Source of the DNA: Flavobacteriaceae bacterium
GTDB lineage: Bacteria > Bacteroidota > Bacteroidia > Flavobacteriales > Flavobacteriaceae
Assembly: GCA_947443815.1 (NCBI GenBank)
Contig: CANEXR010000041.1
Location: forward strand, 1-14,399
Length of the DNA stretch: 14,399 nucleotides
Direction: 5' to 3'
The notes under the pieces are model-generated. The model made no database searches. It was given only the letters and a program-made list of their open reading frames with translations, and was not told the origin of the DNA. Positions 6,568 to 13,692 of this stretch are shown piece after piece; within the stretch, counting starts at the first letter, position 1, and each line of letters begins with the position of its first letter. A program made the position numbers and the translations under genes.

Positions 6568-7083
6568 CTACAAATAACGTTCTTGAAAAACTTTTTGATG
6601 GTGTTTTTGATGCCCAATAATGATAAAACTTATAGCACGAACAGAAATTTGATTGTTTGAAGCAACCCCAATTCTTGCCAATTGCTCTTCAGAAAAACTT
6701 TTAAAAAGAAACAAGGTTGTATATCTGACAGCCGAAAACTCAGCTAACAAATCTTGAATACTTCTACTATTTGCATCCGTATTAGCCACATAATCATTCT
6801 CTTCAAAACCTGGAAGAGGTGTTTGATCATTTCTGGAAATTCGCAAAGCACGATAAGCAAAAATTCGTTCTGTATCAATAATGTGCTGAATAATATCTTT
6901 AATCGTCCATTTTCCTTCAGCATATCTATAATCGAATTTATCCAAAGGAATGTCTTGCACAAAACGAATAAAATCATGAAGACAAATTTCTAACTCTTCA
7001 ATCATTTCAACATTTCCAGCTGCTTTTATGTAAGTAGCATTAAAAATGGAATATTCACTAACGGGTAATTGCTCTGTTTTCAT
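6568..7083 (-). CDS. DinB-family putative metalloenzyme
   Basis: A four-helix-bundle protein of the DinB/YfiT-like superfamily, 171 residues, the usual size. The family typically binds a metal through three His; here H67 (in DIIQHIIDTERIFAYR) and H158 with H161/H162 (in GHQKHHQKVF) are the likely ligands. W59 in the EGKWTIKDII segment is a common family feature. Many members act as thiol-dependent S-transferases (bacillithiol, mycothiol or glutathione type), but no substrate can be assigned. It lies 11 nt downstream of ppc on the same strand, so it is probably translated from the ppc transcript. It is not the DNA polymerase formerly called DinB. The ATG at 7081-7083 gives a clean N-terminus. 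Confidence 0.88.
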   Translation of the reverse strand: MKTEQLPVSEYSIFNATYIKAAGNVEMIEELEICLHDFIRFVQDIPLDKFDYRYAEGKWTIKDIIQHIIDTERIFAYRALRISRNDQTPLPGFEENDYVANTDANSRSIQDLLAEFSAVRYTTLFLFKSFSEEQLARIGVASNNQISVRAISFIIIGHQKHHQKVFQERYL

Positions 7084-7094
7084 AAGTACCTATT

Positions 7095-9680
7095 TTAAGC
7101 CGAATTTCTACTGGCATTAGTATTTCCAAAAAGGGAACGGGTTACGATTTTTTCGTAGATTTTTATTAATTCAACATCCGCATTTTTATCTTTATTCAAT
7201 TCATTAATTTTAGTTAAAGCATATTGCTGTATTGTTAACAATGGCAATACAATACGCTCTCTTATTTGAATAGACGCTTTACCGTCAGGATAATTTTCCA
7301 TCAACTCTTTGTGTCCAGCTATTTTTAACAACAATCTTTTAGTTTCTAAAAACTCATTGTAAATAATTTTCCAAAAATCTCCAAATTCAGGATCTTTACT
7401 CATATATGCTGTTAAAGGAAAAAAGGACTTAGCTAATGACATCATACTGTTTTCGAGCAATGTTTTAAAGAACAAAGAGTTGTCATACAAATTTTGAACT
7501 TTTTCCCATTGATCCGTATCTTCAAAATGCTTCAAAGCGGTTCCTACACCGAAAAAACCAGGTACATTTTGTTTCAACTGACTCCAAGAACCCACAAAAG
7601 GTATCGCTCTTAAATCAGCAAAATCCAAATGTTCAGATTTACTTCTTTTTGAAGGACGACTTCCAATATTCGTTTTAGCATAATACTTCAACGTACTCAT
7701 TTGCTCTAAATATGGAATGAATTTTGGATGATTCTTAAAACTAAGATATTTATCATATCCAAGTTCCGCTAACTGATCTAAAATTTCTTTTTCAGCAAGA
7801 TCTAATTTATTTTGACCTTTATTAAAAACTTGATTAGTAGCTCCCGCACTCAATAAATTCTCTAAATTATAACGACAGGAATCCAATGTTCCAAAATTTG
7901 AACTAATCGTTTGTCCTTGAACCGTAACCTGAATTTCACTATTCTCAATATTAGGACCTAATGAAGCATAAAATTTATGTGTCTTTCCTCCTCCACGCGC
8001 TGGTGGTCCACCTCTACCATCAAAGAAAATTGCTTTGATGCCATATTTTCTTGAAATTTCTGTTAATTCTTCTTTTGCTTTGTAAATACTCCAATTAGCC
8101 ATTAAATAACCACCATCTTTTGTTCCATCAGAGAAGCCAAGCATAATGGTTTGCTTCATATTTCTATTTACTAAGTGCTTAGCATAAGCAGGATTAGTAT
8201 ACAATTTTTCCATAATGGCATGTGCATTTTGCAAATCATCAACAGATTCAAAAAGCGGAATAATATCCACCGTTGGCTCTTCCCAATCGCTTAATTTAAA
8301 TAAAGCAAAAGTTTCCATTACATTCAGTGCACTTTCATTATTGCTAATAATATATCGGTTGGCACCAAATTCACCATTTTTTTGCTGAATAGATTTCACT
8401 GCTTGAATGGACTCAATTGTAGATCGCGTCATTTCATTATCAAAAACATTTGAATCTAAATTCCCTTTGACATTTGTTAAAACTTCAAATTTTTCTAATT
8501 CAGAAAGTTCAAAATAATTTTTAGGAAAAACAGTAGTGTTTGAATTTAAATAATAAGAAACAACATCATTAAAAACAGCATCGTGTATTTTACTATTTTG
8601 GCGAATATCCAAAGAGGCAAAATGAAATCCAAATAAGTTAACTTTTATCAGCAAAGCCTCTAATTCATCCAAATATAAAGATTGATGTTGTTCAACAATT
8701 ATGGTTTTAATTTTGTTTAATTGTATTTTAAATTCTTCTAATGTGATGTAAATTTCTCCTTTTGAATAAAAAACAGAACGATACAGTTTTTGTTCCAGTT
8801 CAGACACCAAAACATCTACACCAGAAAAAGTTAACTTACGTTTAAGATTTCTCATTTCAATATAATAACATTTCAAGATTGAAGTTCGTAAACGCTCAGC
8901 CACCTTTAATGTAATCTCAGTAGTCACAAATGGATTCCCATCACGATCACCTCCTGGCCAAAAACCAAGTTTAATCAATTGATTTTGTATTGAAACTCCA
9001 TTGAAAAGGTTTTTTTCAAGATAATGAACCATTTCACCTGCAGTTTCATAAAACACATTTTCAAGATACCAAATCAAACTTACCGCTTCATCAAAAGGAT
9101 TTGGTTTTTCATTTTGTATAAAAGGTGTTTTTCCTAATTGAGCTAGTAATTGTTTGATTTCTAGTAAATTATTTTTACGAATCGCATCCGTCAAATCATT
9201 AATGATTCCAAGTACTGCACCAGGATAGAACTGAGTTGGATGAGCCGTTAATACAGTCCTTACATTGAAATTTTCTAAAAAATCAATTAACTCGTCCTGA
9301 TTATTTTTTGCATCTGATTTTTCTTTGATATCACGAAGCGAACCTCTTCCTTCCATATTATTAACCGCTGGGAAAGCTGCGTCTTCAATAGCATCAAATA
9401 AAACAATTTGACGTTCGATATACTGAATAAAACGAAACATTAAATCGATTTTATCTGATTCTAAATCCGAATGTAAATACTTTTTAGTAAAAAAATCAAC
9501 AATTTCCCCTGGGGTTTCTTGCTTTTTAAAACCCGTTTCACAAACATCGGTAAACAACGGCAACAAAACCCCCGTATTATCGATAGAATCAAAAGGCAAA
9601 GTGATAAACACACTGTTGTAAATATGGTATTTAGAAAGAACATCTTGATTAAAACGTTCAATTTTAGGAAGCGTGTACAT
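7095..9680 (-). CDS. ppc: Phosphoenolpyruvate carboxylase
   Basis: This enzyme carboxylates PEP with bicarbonate to oxaloacetate, refilling the TCA cycle in the cytoplasm. The 861 residues compare with about 880 for E. coli Ppc. Motifs in order: VLTAHPTQF with catalytic H147 (E. coli has TAHPTE); FWPGGDRDGNPFVT; PLFESVDDLQ; MLGFSDGTKDGG with the catalytic-loop Lys; FFDGRGGPPARGGG, the mobile Gly-rich loop with the key Arg (E. coli has GRGGSIGRGG); and RAIPFVGSWSQLKQNVPGF followed by GVGTAL. The C-terminus ends in NASRNSA instead of the E. coli RNTG, a variant end that still holds the Arg-Asn pair. All catalytic positions I can judge are intact. The DinB-family gene follows in the same direction after 11 nt; the Lrp gene upstream is insulated by a terminator. 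Confidence 0.97.
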   Translation of the reverse strand: MYTLPKIERFNQDVLSKYHIYNSVFITLPFDSIDNTGVLLPLFTDVCETGFKKQETPGEIVDFFTKKYLHSDLESDKIDLMFRFIQYIERQIVLFDAIEDAAFPAVNNMEGRGSLRDIKEKSDAKNNQDELIDFLENFNVRTVLTAHPTQFYPGAVLGIINDLTDAIRKNNLLEIKQLLAQLGKTPFIQNEKPNPFDEAVSLIWYLENVFYETAGEMVHYLEKNLFNGVSIQNQLIKLGFWPGGDRDGNPFVTTEITLKVAERLRTSILKCYYIEMRNLKRKLTFSGVDVLVSELEQKLYRSVFYSKGEIYITLEEFKIQLNKIKTIIVEQHQSLYLDELEALLIKVNLFGFHFASLDIRQNSKIHDAVFNDVVSYYLNSNTTVFPKNYFELSELEKFEVLTNVKGNLDSNVFDNEMTRSTIESIQAVKSIQQKNGEFGANRYIISNNESALNVMETFALFKLSDWEEPTVDIIPLFESVDDLQNAHAIMEKLYTNPAYAKHLVNRNMKQTIMLGFSDGTKDGGYLMANWSIYKAKEELTEISRKYGIKAIFFDGRGGPPARGGGKTHKFYASLGPNIENSEIQVTVQGQTISSNFGTLDSCRYNLENLLSAGATNQVFNKGQNKLDLAEKEILDQLAELGYDKYLSFKNHPKFIPYLEQMSTLKYYAKTNIGSRPSKRSKSEHLDFADLRAIPFVGSWSQLKQNVPGFFGVGTALKHFEDTDQWEKVQNLYDNSLFFKTLLENSMMSLAKSFFPLTAYMSKDPEFGDFWKIIYNEFLETKRLLLKIAGHKELMENYPDGKASIQIRERIVLPLLTIQQYALTKINELNKDKNADVELIKIYEKIVTRSLFGNTNASRNSA

Positions 9681-9717
9681 AATTAATTATAGTTGGTTAA
9701 TTTAGTTAATTTTTCAT

Positions 9718-9745
9718 AAAAAAACCCCAAGCAATACTTGAGGTT
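9718..9745 (-). terminator. Intrinsic terminator after the Lrp/AsnC gene
   Basis: On the minus strand AACCTCAAG pairs with CTTGGGGTT (9 bp with one G-U) over a 5-nt loop and is followed by a run of seven T. It lies 24 nt after the Lrp stop and upstream of ppc, so ppc should use its own promoter in 9681-9717. Confidence 0.8.
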
Positions 9746-9769
9746 ATATTTTATATAGCATTCAAGAAA

Positions 9770-10249
9770 TTACATATTTTTAAAAATAGTATGCATCAAA
9801 CGCTTTTTGTCATTTATACTTTCCTCTAGAGAAATCATAGTTTCGGTTCTATAAACACCATCGATATCATCAATCATAAAAATAACATCTTTGGCATGTT
9901 TAGTATCTTTTGCTCTAATTTTGCAAAAAATATTGAATTTACCAGTTGTCACAGATGCAACTGTAACGAATGGAATTTCATTAATACGCTCCAAAACAAA
10001 TTTAGTTTGTGAAGTATTATTAAGAAAAACTCCAACATAAGCAATAAATGAATATCCTAATTTGTCATAATCAAGCACCAATGACGAACCCATTATGATA
10101 CCAGCATCTTCCATTTTTTTCACCCTAACATGAACAGTTCCTGCTGAAATTAATAATTTTTTTGCAATATCCGTAAAAGGAACTCTTGTGTTGTCAATCA
10201 ACATATCTAAAATCTGGTGATCTACTTCATCTAAACGAAACTTACTCAT
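9770..10249 (-). CDS. Lrp/AsnC family transcriptional regulator
   Basis: A feast/famine regulator of 159 residues, normal length. The N-terminal winged HTH spans about residues 5-62 (DEVDHQILDMLIDNTRVPFT, then DIAKKLLISAGTVHVRVKKM). The C-terminal RAM (amino-acid-binding, oligomerising) domain follows from about 65 to 143, with SVTTGKFNIFCKIRAKD carrying the ligand-loop glycine. The HTH starts DEVDHQIL where many Lrp proteins have LDxxDxxIL. The effector is presumably an amino acid, but which one cannot be told. The gene is single: M14 upstream ends 77 bp before it and a terminator separates it from ppc. A weak -7-like box (ATGCTTTG on the minus strand, 10282-10289) lies 32 nt before the ATG. 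Control of the neighbouring ppc or peptidase gene is possible but there is no site evidence. Confidence 0.93.
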   Translation of the reverse strand: MSKFRLDEVDHQILDMLIDNTRVPFTDIAKKLLISAGTVHVRVKKMEDAGIIMGSSLVLDYDKLGYSFIAYVGVFLNNTSQTKFVLERINEIPFVTVASVTTGKFNIFCKIRAKDTKHAKDVIFMIDDIDGVYRTETMISLEESINDKKRLMHTIFKNM

Positions 10250-10326
10250 AATTCTTTACTTAATATTATTAATTATTGTAACAAAGCATAAAAATATACA
10301 TAAAAAACAATAAATTGACAATTAAA

Positions 10327-11481
10327 CTAACTTTTTATCAATCCATTAACAAATTCTTTAGTACTATCTAAATAAAAATTAGCTTTTTGGTTTACTTTTG
10401 GTAAATTACCAAAATCATCGGTATATAATGCTCCTTTAGCATCATAAACAAAATGCCCAAAATAATTTTCTAAATCGCCAACTTGAATAATATAGGCATT
10501 AAAACAAATTTGACCATCAACTAATTCTTCTTTGTATTGTGATGCAAAATTGGTGATTATTTCGATACCATCATAATTTATTTTGACATTTTTATACATT
10601 AAATCATAAAAAATGGCTTTATTTTGTGAAATATTCAAATATTTATTAATTCCGTTGCTAACTATATCGTTTTCGCAAAGTAGTGTAAATCCCGAAATCA
10701 ATGCCATAAAAACATATTTACGGGTTTCTTCTCTTAAATAATCATTCTGAAAATGTCCAGCCTCAAATAAAAGTGTTGGCACACCTAAGTACTGAAAAGT
10801 GTCCCCAATACAGTTTATATTAAAAGAGTCATCAAAACGACCAATCTGACCCGGTATATAATATTGTAAAACTTCATTTATTCCGGCAATTAAATTAATT
10901 GCTTTCAACCTAGATTCATTTACTTCTCTTTCTTCATTATAAGCTGGCGCAAGAAAAGACAATGTAGCAGGTTTGCCTGTATCTCCAACTCCAAAAATAG
11001 TCCTTTGATCATGTAAGTTATAACAATAATGCGGTTTGAATGTTTCAAAAGCATGTCGTAACACAATACTTTCTGGCTGGGTTAAATTTTGAGAATCTCT
11101 ATTCAAATCAATCTTATTAGCGTTTTCTCTTGTATATAAAGTTGCGCCATCAGGATTTAATATTGGAATACAACAAAAAGTAAATGCGTTCAATAGCTGA
11201 TTGGCAAATTCTGAATCACTATTAATAACATTTAGAAAATCAAAAAGTGCTTTTGTAGTTGTACTTTCATTTCCATGCATTTGTGACCATAGAAAAATTT
11301 TAGTTTTTCCACGACCAATTTGATATTGATAAATTGGTTTTTCGAGTACCGATTTACCAATAATTTTTAACTGATTATCCGTGTTTAATTTTAATAATAA
11401 AGGCTCAATTGACTCTAAAGTAATATAACGACCTTTTATAGACGGCTCTTTAAATTGTTTAAATAATTGTTCTAAATTCAT
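10327..11481 (-). CDS. M14-family zinc carboxypeptidase-like protein, cytoplasmic
   Basis: A metallopeptidase-like protein of 384 residues with the M14 signature. The zinc ligands are H69 and E72 (QMHGNES) and H157 (YNLHDQ). NPDG is at 109-112, a carboxylate-binding type Arg at R118, the N127-R128 pair in DLNRDS, and the general-base Glu E240 in LLFEAGHF. Thus all catalytic positions of carboxypeptidase A are represented. There is no signal peptide or lipobox, so it should stay in the cytoplasm, unlike classic secreted M14 enzymes; substrates could be short peptides, peptidoglycan fragments or amino-acid amides. About 120 residues after the catalytic core form an unassigned C-terminal part. 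It is transcribed away from the XRE-type regulator across an intergenic region in which dyads cover its -33 and -7 boxes, so local repression is likely. Confidence 0.88.
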   Translation of the reverse strand: MNLEQLFKQFKEPSIKGRYITLESIEPLLLKLNTDNQLKIIGKSVLEKPIYQYQIGRGKTKIFLWSQMHGNESTTTKALFDFLNVINSDSEFANQLLNAFTFCCIPILNPDGATLYTRENANKIDLNRDSQNLTQPESIVLRHAFETFKPHYCYNLHDQRTIFGVGDTGKPATLSFLAPAYNEEREVNESRLKAINLIAGINEVLQYYIPGQIGRFDDSFNINCIGDTFQYLGVPTLLFEAGHFQNDYLREETRKYVFMALISGFTLLCENDIVSNGINKYLNISQNKAIFYDLMYKNVKINYDGIEIITNFASQYKEELVDGQICFNAYIIQVGDLENYFGHFVYDAKGALYTDDFGNLPKVNQKANFYLDSTKEFVNGLIKS

Positions 11482-11493
11482 TGCTTTAAATTT

Positions 11494-11534
11494 GTTTTAC
11501 AAAAGTAAACATCTTTATATTTACAATTGTAAAC
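11494..11534. promoter_or_regulatory. Two operator-like dyads at the M14 promoter
   Basis: TTTAC-AAAA-GTAAA at 11496-11509 and the perfect palindrome TTTACAATTGTAAA at 11520-11533 have centres 24 bp apart. The first covers the M14 -7 box and the second its -33 TTG. They share the TTTAC-N4-GTAAA pattern with three dyads next to the divergent XRE gene. Confidence 0.6.
11500..11526 (-). promoter_or_regulatory. Promoter of the M14 gene
   Basis: On the minus strand TACTTTTG (complement of 11500-11507) matches TAnnTTTG exactly, and a TTG (complement of 11524-11526) lies 16 bp upstream, one short of the usual spacing. The -7 box ends about 18 bases before the start codon. Confidence 0.5.
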
Positions 11535-11599
11535 TACTTTTGAATTTATAATTTCAATTATGTAAACATATTTTACGGGCGGATACTTTCTTTTTCTTT

Positions 11600-11664
11600 A
11601 TTTGTAATTAACAAATGTTACTTATTATTTTTTATTAATTTAAAACGCTTATTATTATACGTTT
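11600..11664. repeat. AT-rich inverted repeats in the middle of the divergent region
   Basis: ATTTGT (11600-11605) and ACAAAT (11611-11616) form a 6-bp dyad around AATTA. AAACG (11643-11647) and CGTTT (11660-11664) form another with a 12-nt AT-only loop, and near-complementary A/T tracts extend it on both sides. No ORF covers this stretch. The sequence is so AT-rich that short dyads can arise by chance. Confidence 0.4.
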
Positions 11665-11716
11665 AAATTCTTTTAATTAAACTTAATAATTAAATTAATT
11701 TTTGTATTTGAGTTAA

Positions 11717-11800
11717 TTTACAACTGTAATTTTGGCTATTTGCTATATTTTGATTACATTTGTAAATCATATTATTTTAATTGTAATTTACAATGGTAAA
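11717..11800. promoter_or_regulatory. Three operator-like dyads at the XRE promoter and start codon
   Basis: TTTACAACTGTAAT (11717-11730), ATTACATTTGTAAA (11753-11766) and TTTACAATGGTAAA (11787-11800) lie with centres 36 and 34 bp apart. The second covers the -7 box and the third includes the ATG at 11793. A further exact dyad, ATTGTAA-T-TTACAAT (11780-11794), overlaps the third. The arrangement suggests autorepression. Confidence 0.6.
11732..11762 (+). promoter_or_regulatory. Promoter of the XRE-type regulator
   Basis: TTG at 11732-11734 and TACATTTG at 11755-11762, spaced 20 bp, fit the Bacteroidetes consensus exactly. The expected start site gives a leader of roughly 25 nt before the ATG at 11793. 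Confidence 0.65.
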
Positions 11801-12260
11801 CACAGAAGATTTTATAAAAAGACTAGAAATTATCCTTGATTATTACAGCTTAAGTGCTTCTTCTTTCGCTGATAAAATAGGCGTTCAACGTTCTAGTTTA
11901 TCCCACCTCCTTTCTGGAAGAAACAAACCTAGTTTAGATTTTATACTTAAAATTTTAGATGTATTTCCAGATGTGGATTTGTATTGGATATTAAATGGTA
12001 AAGGTGTTTTTCCAAAAAATAGTATTGAAAATGAAAATCGTATCGAGGAACAATTTAAACAAAATACACCTACTCCAATTATTAAGGAATCAATTCCGGA
12101 AAATTTATTCTCTGACATTCAAAAAAGCGTAAACACAAATTCTTCTGAAACTAAAAAAACTGATGTTTCCATTTCTTCAAAAATAAGTGCTTCTGAAGAA
12201 GTTGAAAAAATTATTGTCTTTTATAAAAACGGAACTTTTAAAAGTTATTTTCCAAATTAA
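11793..12260 (+). CDS. XRE-family HTH transcriptional regulator
   Basis: A 155-residue DNA-binding protein. Residues 5-60 form an XRE/Cro-type HTH (DFIKRLEIILDYYSLSASSF, then ADKIGVQRSSLSHLLSGRNK, with recognition helix around QRSSLSHLL), followed by DVDLYWILNGKG, a phrase typical of Bacteroidetes XRE regulators. Residues 75-130 are polar and probably a flexible linker. The end (VEKIIVFYKNGTFKSYFPN) is a short conserved C-terminal element, perhaps for dimerisation. There is no peptidase or ligand domain, so the signal is unknown. The gene is divergent from the M14 gene. A dyad lies across its start codon and others across both promoters, so it is a natural candidate for the protein that binds them. 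It is monocistronic, ending in a strong terminator. Confidence 0.9.
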   Translation: MVNTEDFIKRLEIILDYYSLSASSFADKIGVQRSSLSHLLSGRNKPSLDFILKILDVFPDVDLYWILNGKGVFPKNSIENENRIEEQFKQNTPTPIIKESIPENLFSDIQKSVNTNSSETKKTDVSISSKISASEEVEKIIVFYKNGTFKSYFPN

Positions 12261-12297
12261 AAAATCCCAATTTGGAAATTACCAAATTGGGATTTTT
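12260..12297. terminator. Strong bidirectional terminator
   Basis: A 16-bp perfect stem (12260-12275 with 12282-12297) encloses a 6-nt loop. The stem has AAAA on the left and TTTTT on the right, so it can end transcription of the XRE gene (+) and of the acyltransferase gene (-), whose stop is at 12358. The 12298-12357 remainder shows nothing else. Confidence 0.9.
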
Positions 12298-12357
12298 ATG
12301 TTTTATACCTAAAACCTCATTGCTATTTGTTGGATTTAAAAAAAGCCATTTCTATAA

Positions 12358-12912
12358 CTATTCAAATGAATATCCATTTTCGGGGATTTTACCTTTTACG
12401 CCATTATAATGCTTTTTCAAAATTGCCATGTCAATTTCAATAGCACCAGTTGGTAATATTGGATTTCCTAAATTAACTTGTTTTCTTCCAAAATCGAATG
12501 TTACTGGAACTATAGGGACATTTGCCTTCAAAGCAATATAATAAAACCCTGTTTTCAATTCATCCACTTTTTCTCTTGTTCCTTCTGGAGCTACGGCTAA
12601 ACGAAATATTTCTTTTCTTTCAAAAATACTTGCAATAGCATCTACTTTATTTAATCCCCCAGATCTATCAAGTGGCTCTCCTCCCATATATTTAAAATAA
12701 AATCCAAAAGGAAATTGAAACAATTCTTTCTTACCAACCCAATTCATTTCTAATTGTGTAATTCCTCTTGTAAAAATTCCTAAATAAAAATCGTGTGCAC
12801 TTGTATGTGGCATTATCATCATGACACACTTTTTTAAATTGGGATCAATAGCTCCTTTTATTTTCCAACCCATGAGCCCGAAAAAAATCCATTCGTAAAT
12901 TAGTTTTTTCAT
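12358..12912 (-). CDS. PlsC-type lysophospholipid acyltransferase family protein
   Basis: An acyltransferase of the 1-acyl-sn-glycerol-3-phosphate acyltransferase superfamily, 184 residues with the start chosen here (MKKLIYEWIFFGLMGWKIKG). The upstream in-frame ATG at 12969 would overlap the promoter of the divergent gene and add a poorly conserved-looking stretch, so I prefer 12912. The catalytic HX4D motif is PHTSAHD (H36 to D41), later blocks are GGEPLDRSGG and the acyl-acceptor motif PEGTR (EGTR about 110-113), then NVPIVPVTFDFG. It is somewhat shorter than typical PlsC (about 240) and has one hydrophobic N-terminal segment that could dock it on the inner membrane. Phosphatidic acid synthesis is possible, but the short form may acylate another lipid. 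A terminator follows on the same side. Confidence 0.85.
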   Translation of the reverse strand: MKKLIYEWIFFGLMGWKIKGAIDPNLKKCVMMIMPHTSAHDFYLGIFTRGITQLEMNWVGKKELFQFPFGFYFKYMGGEPLDRSGGLNKVDAIASIFERKEIFRLAVAPEGTREKVDELKTGFYYIALKANVPIVPVTFDFGRKQVNLGNPILPTGAIEIDMAILKKHYNGVKGKIPENGYSFE

Positions 12913-12950
12913 TCTTTTATTATTTCGCACAAAATAAATAATAAATATCT

Positions 12951-12958
12951 TATTTTTG
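12951..12958 (+). promoter_or_regulatory. -7 box of the spermidine-synthase-fold gene
   Basis: TATTTTTG matches TAnnTTTG exactly and ends 16 bases before the ATG at 12975. No clear TTG lies at the right distance upstream. It sits in the 62-bp divergent region shared with the acyltransferase gene. Confidence 0.45.
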
Positions 12959-12974
12959 AGAAAAACCACCTTTG

Positions 12975-13640
12975 ATGTTTAAAAAAATAATAAGCTATCT
13001 TATTCCTATAAAAATACACCAAACAAAATCCTTAGTCAGTAAATCTATTGAAGTTACTTGGGCAAATGGCGAATTGGTTTTAGATTCTGAAAACACAAAT
13101 TATTCCTATGGAAGCTTGCAACGCATTTTAAAAATTGGTTTGAAAAATATTGGCTATAAAAAAATTGTAGCTATGGATCATATTTTGGTTTTGGGAGTAG
13201 CTGGTGGAAGTGTTATAAAAACCCTAATCGACGAAATTAAATACCACGGAAAAATTACTGGTGTAGAAATTGATTCTGAAATAATTAAAATTGCCAATAC
13301 TTATTTTAAATTAGATGCAATTGAAAATTTTGAACTTATCAATGAAGACGCTTTTGAATTTGTTTTAAAAACAAAAGAAAAATACCATTTAATTATCATC
13401 GATATTTTTCAAGATACAACAATGCCTAATTTTTTATTTGAACCCTTTTTTATTCATCGCATCTGTTCGCTTTTAAAAAGTAATGGATTTGTATTATTCA
13501 ACACTATGATTTTAGACGAAAAACAAAATCTTAGAAATAAAAAATATGTATCCGAATTTTATCAAAATCAATTCAAAATCAAAACAATACCGCGAATTGA
13601 GTTGCATAATGAATTAATAGTCATTGAAAAATTGACATAA
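12975..13640 (+). CDS. Spermidine-synthase-fold SAM-dependent transferase-like protein
   Basis: A Rossmann-fold protein of 221 residues that resembles spermidine synthases and related methyltransferases. The SAM/dcSAM loop is ILVLGVAGGSVIKTL, the ribose-binding acid is in ITGVEIDSEII, the adenine-loop acid in INEDAFEFV, and the active-site strand reads LIIIDIFQDTTMP. True aminopropyltransferases have D-x-x-D-P (E. coli SpeE DCTDP) at this strand; here the spacing is D-I-F-Q-D with no Pro directly after, so aminopropyl transfer is doubtful and methyl transfer to an unknown acceptor is as likely. It starts at ATG 12975; the TTG three bases earlier is less likely. It is divergent from the acyltransferase gene and convergent with the small exported protein. 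A link to the decarboxylase and DHS homologue 9.5 kb upstream is unproven. Confidence 0.8.
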   Translation: MFKKIISYLIPIKIHQTKSLVSKSIEVTWANGELVLDSENTNYSYGSLQRILKIGLKNIGYKKIVAMDHILVLGVAGGSVIKTLIDEIKYHGKITGVEIDSEIIKIANTYFKLDAIENFELINEDAFEFVLKTKEKYHLIIIDIFQDTTMPNFLFEPFFIHRICSLLKSNGFVLFNTMILDEKQNLRNKKYVSEFYQNQFKIKTIPRIELHNELIVIEKLT

Positions 13641-13673
13641 AAAAAACCTCCAATAGCTTTAGTATTGAAGGTT
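13639..13673 (-). terminator. Terminator after the small exported protein gene
   Basis: AACCTCCAATA (13645-13655) pairs with TATTGAAGGTT (13663-13673) with one mismatch over a 7-nt loop. The A-run at 13639-13646 becomes a T-run on the minus strand, so it ends the 13693-14115 gene. It also follows directly on the + strand stop at 13640 and may work weakly both ways. Confidence 0.75.
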
Positions 13674-13692
13674 CTTTGAGAAATACTGTTTT

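Noticed and set aside
6754..6993. 79-codon + strand ORF opposite the DinB-family gene
   Set aside because: Ser/Ile/Asn-rich translation without motif, fully opposite a well-supported gene.
6568..7083. DNA polymerase IV (DinB) label for the DinB-family gene
   Set aside because: The protein is a 171-residue four-helix metal-binding fold; it has no Y-family polymerase motifs.
9461..9661. 66-codon hydrophobic ORF in another frame of ppc
   Set aside because: Shadow of the ppc N-terminal coding region; no promoter or start context.
12913..12969. 19-residue N-terminal extension of the acyltransferase gene
   Set aside because: It would place the start in the promoter region of the divergent gene, and the family N-terminus fits the ATG at 12912.
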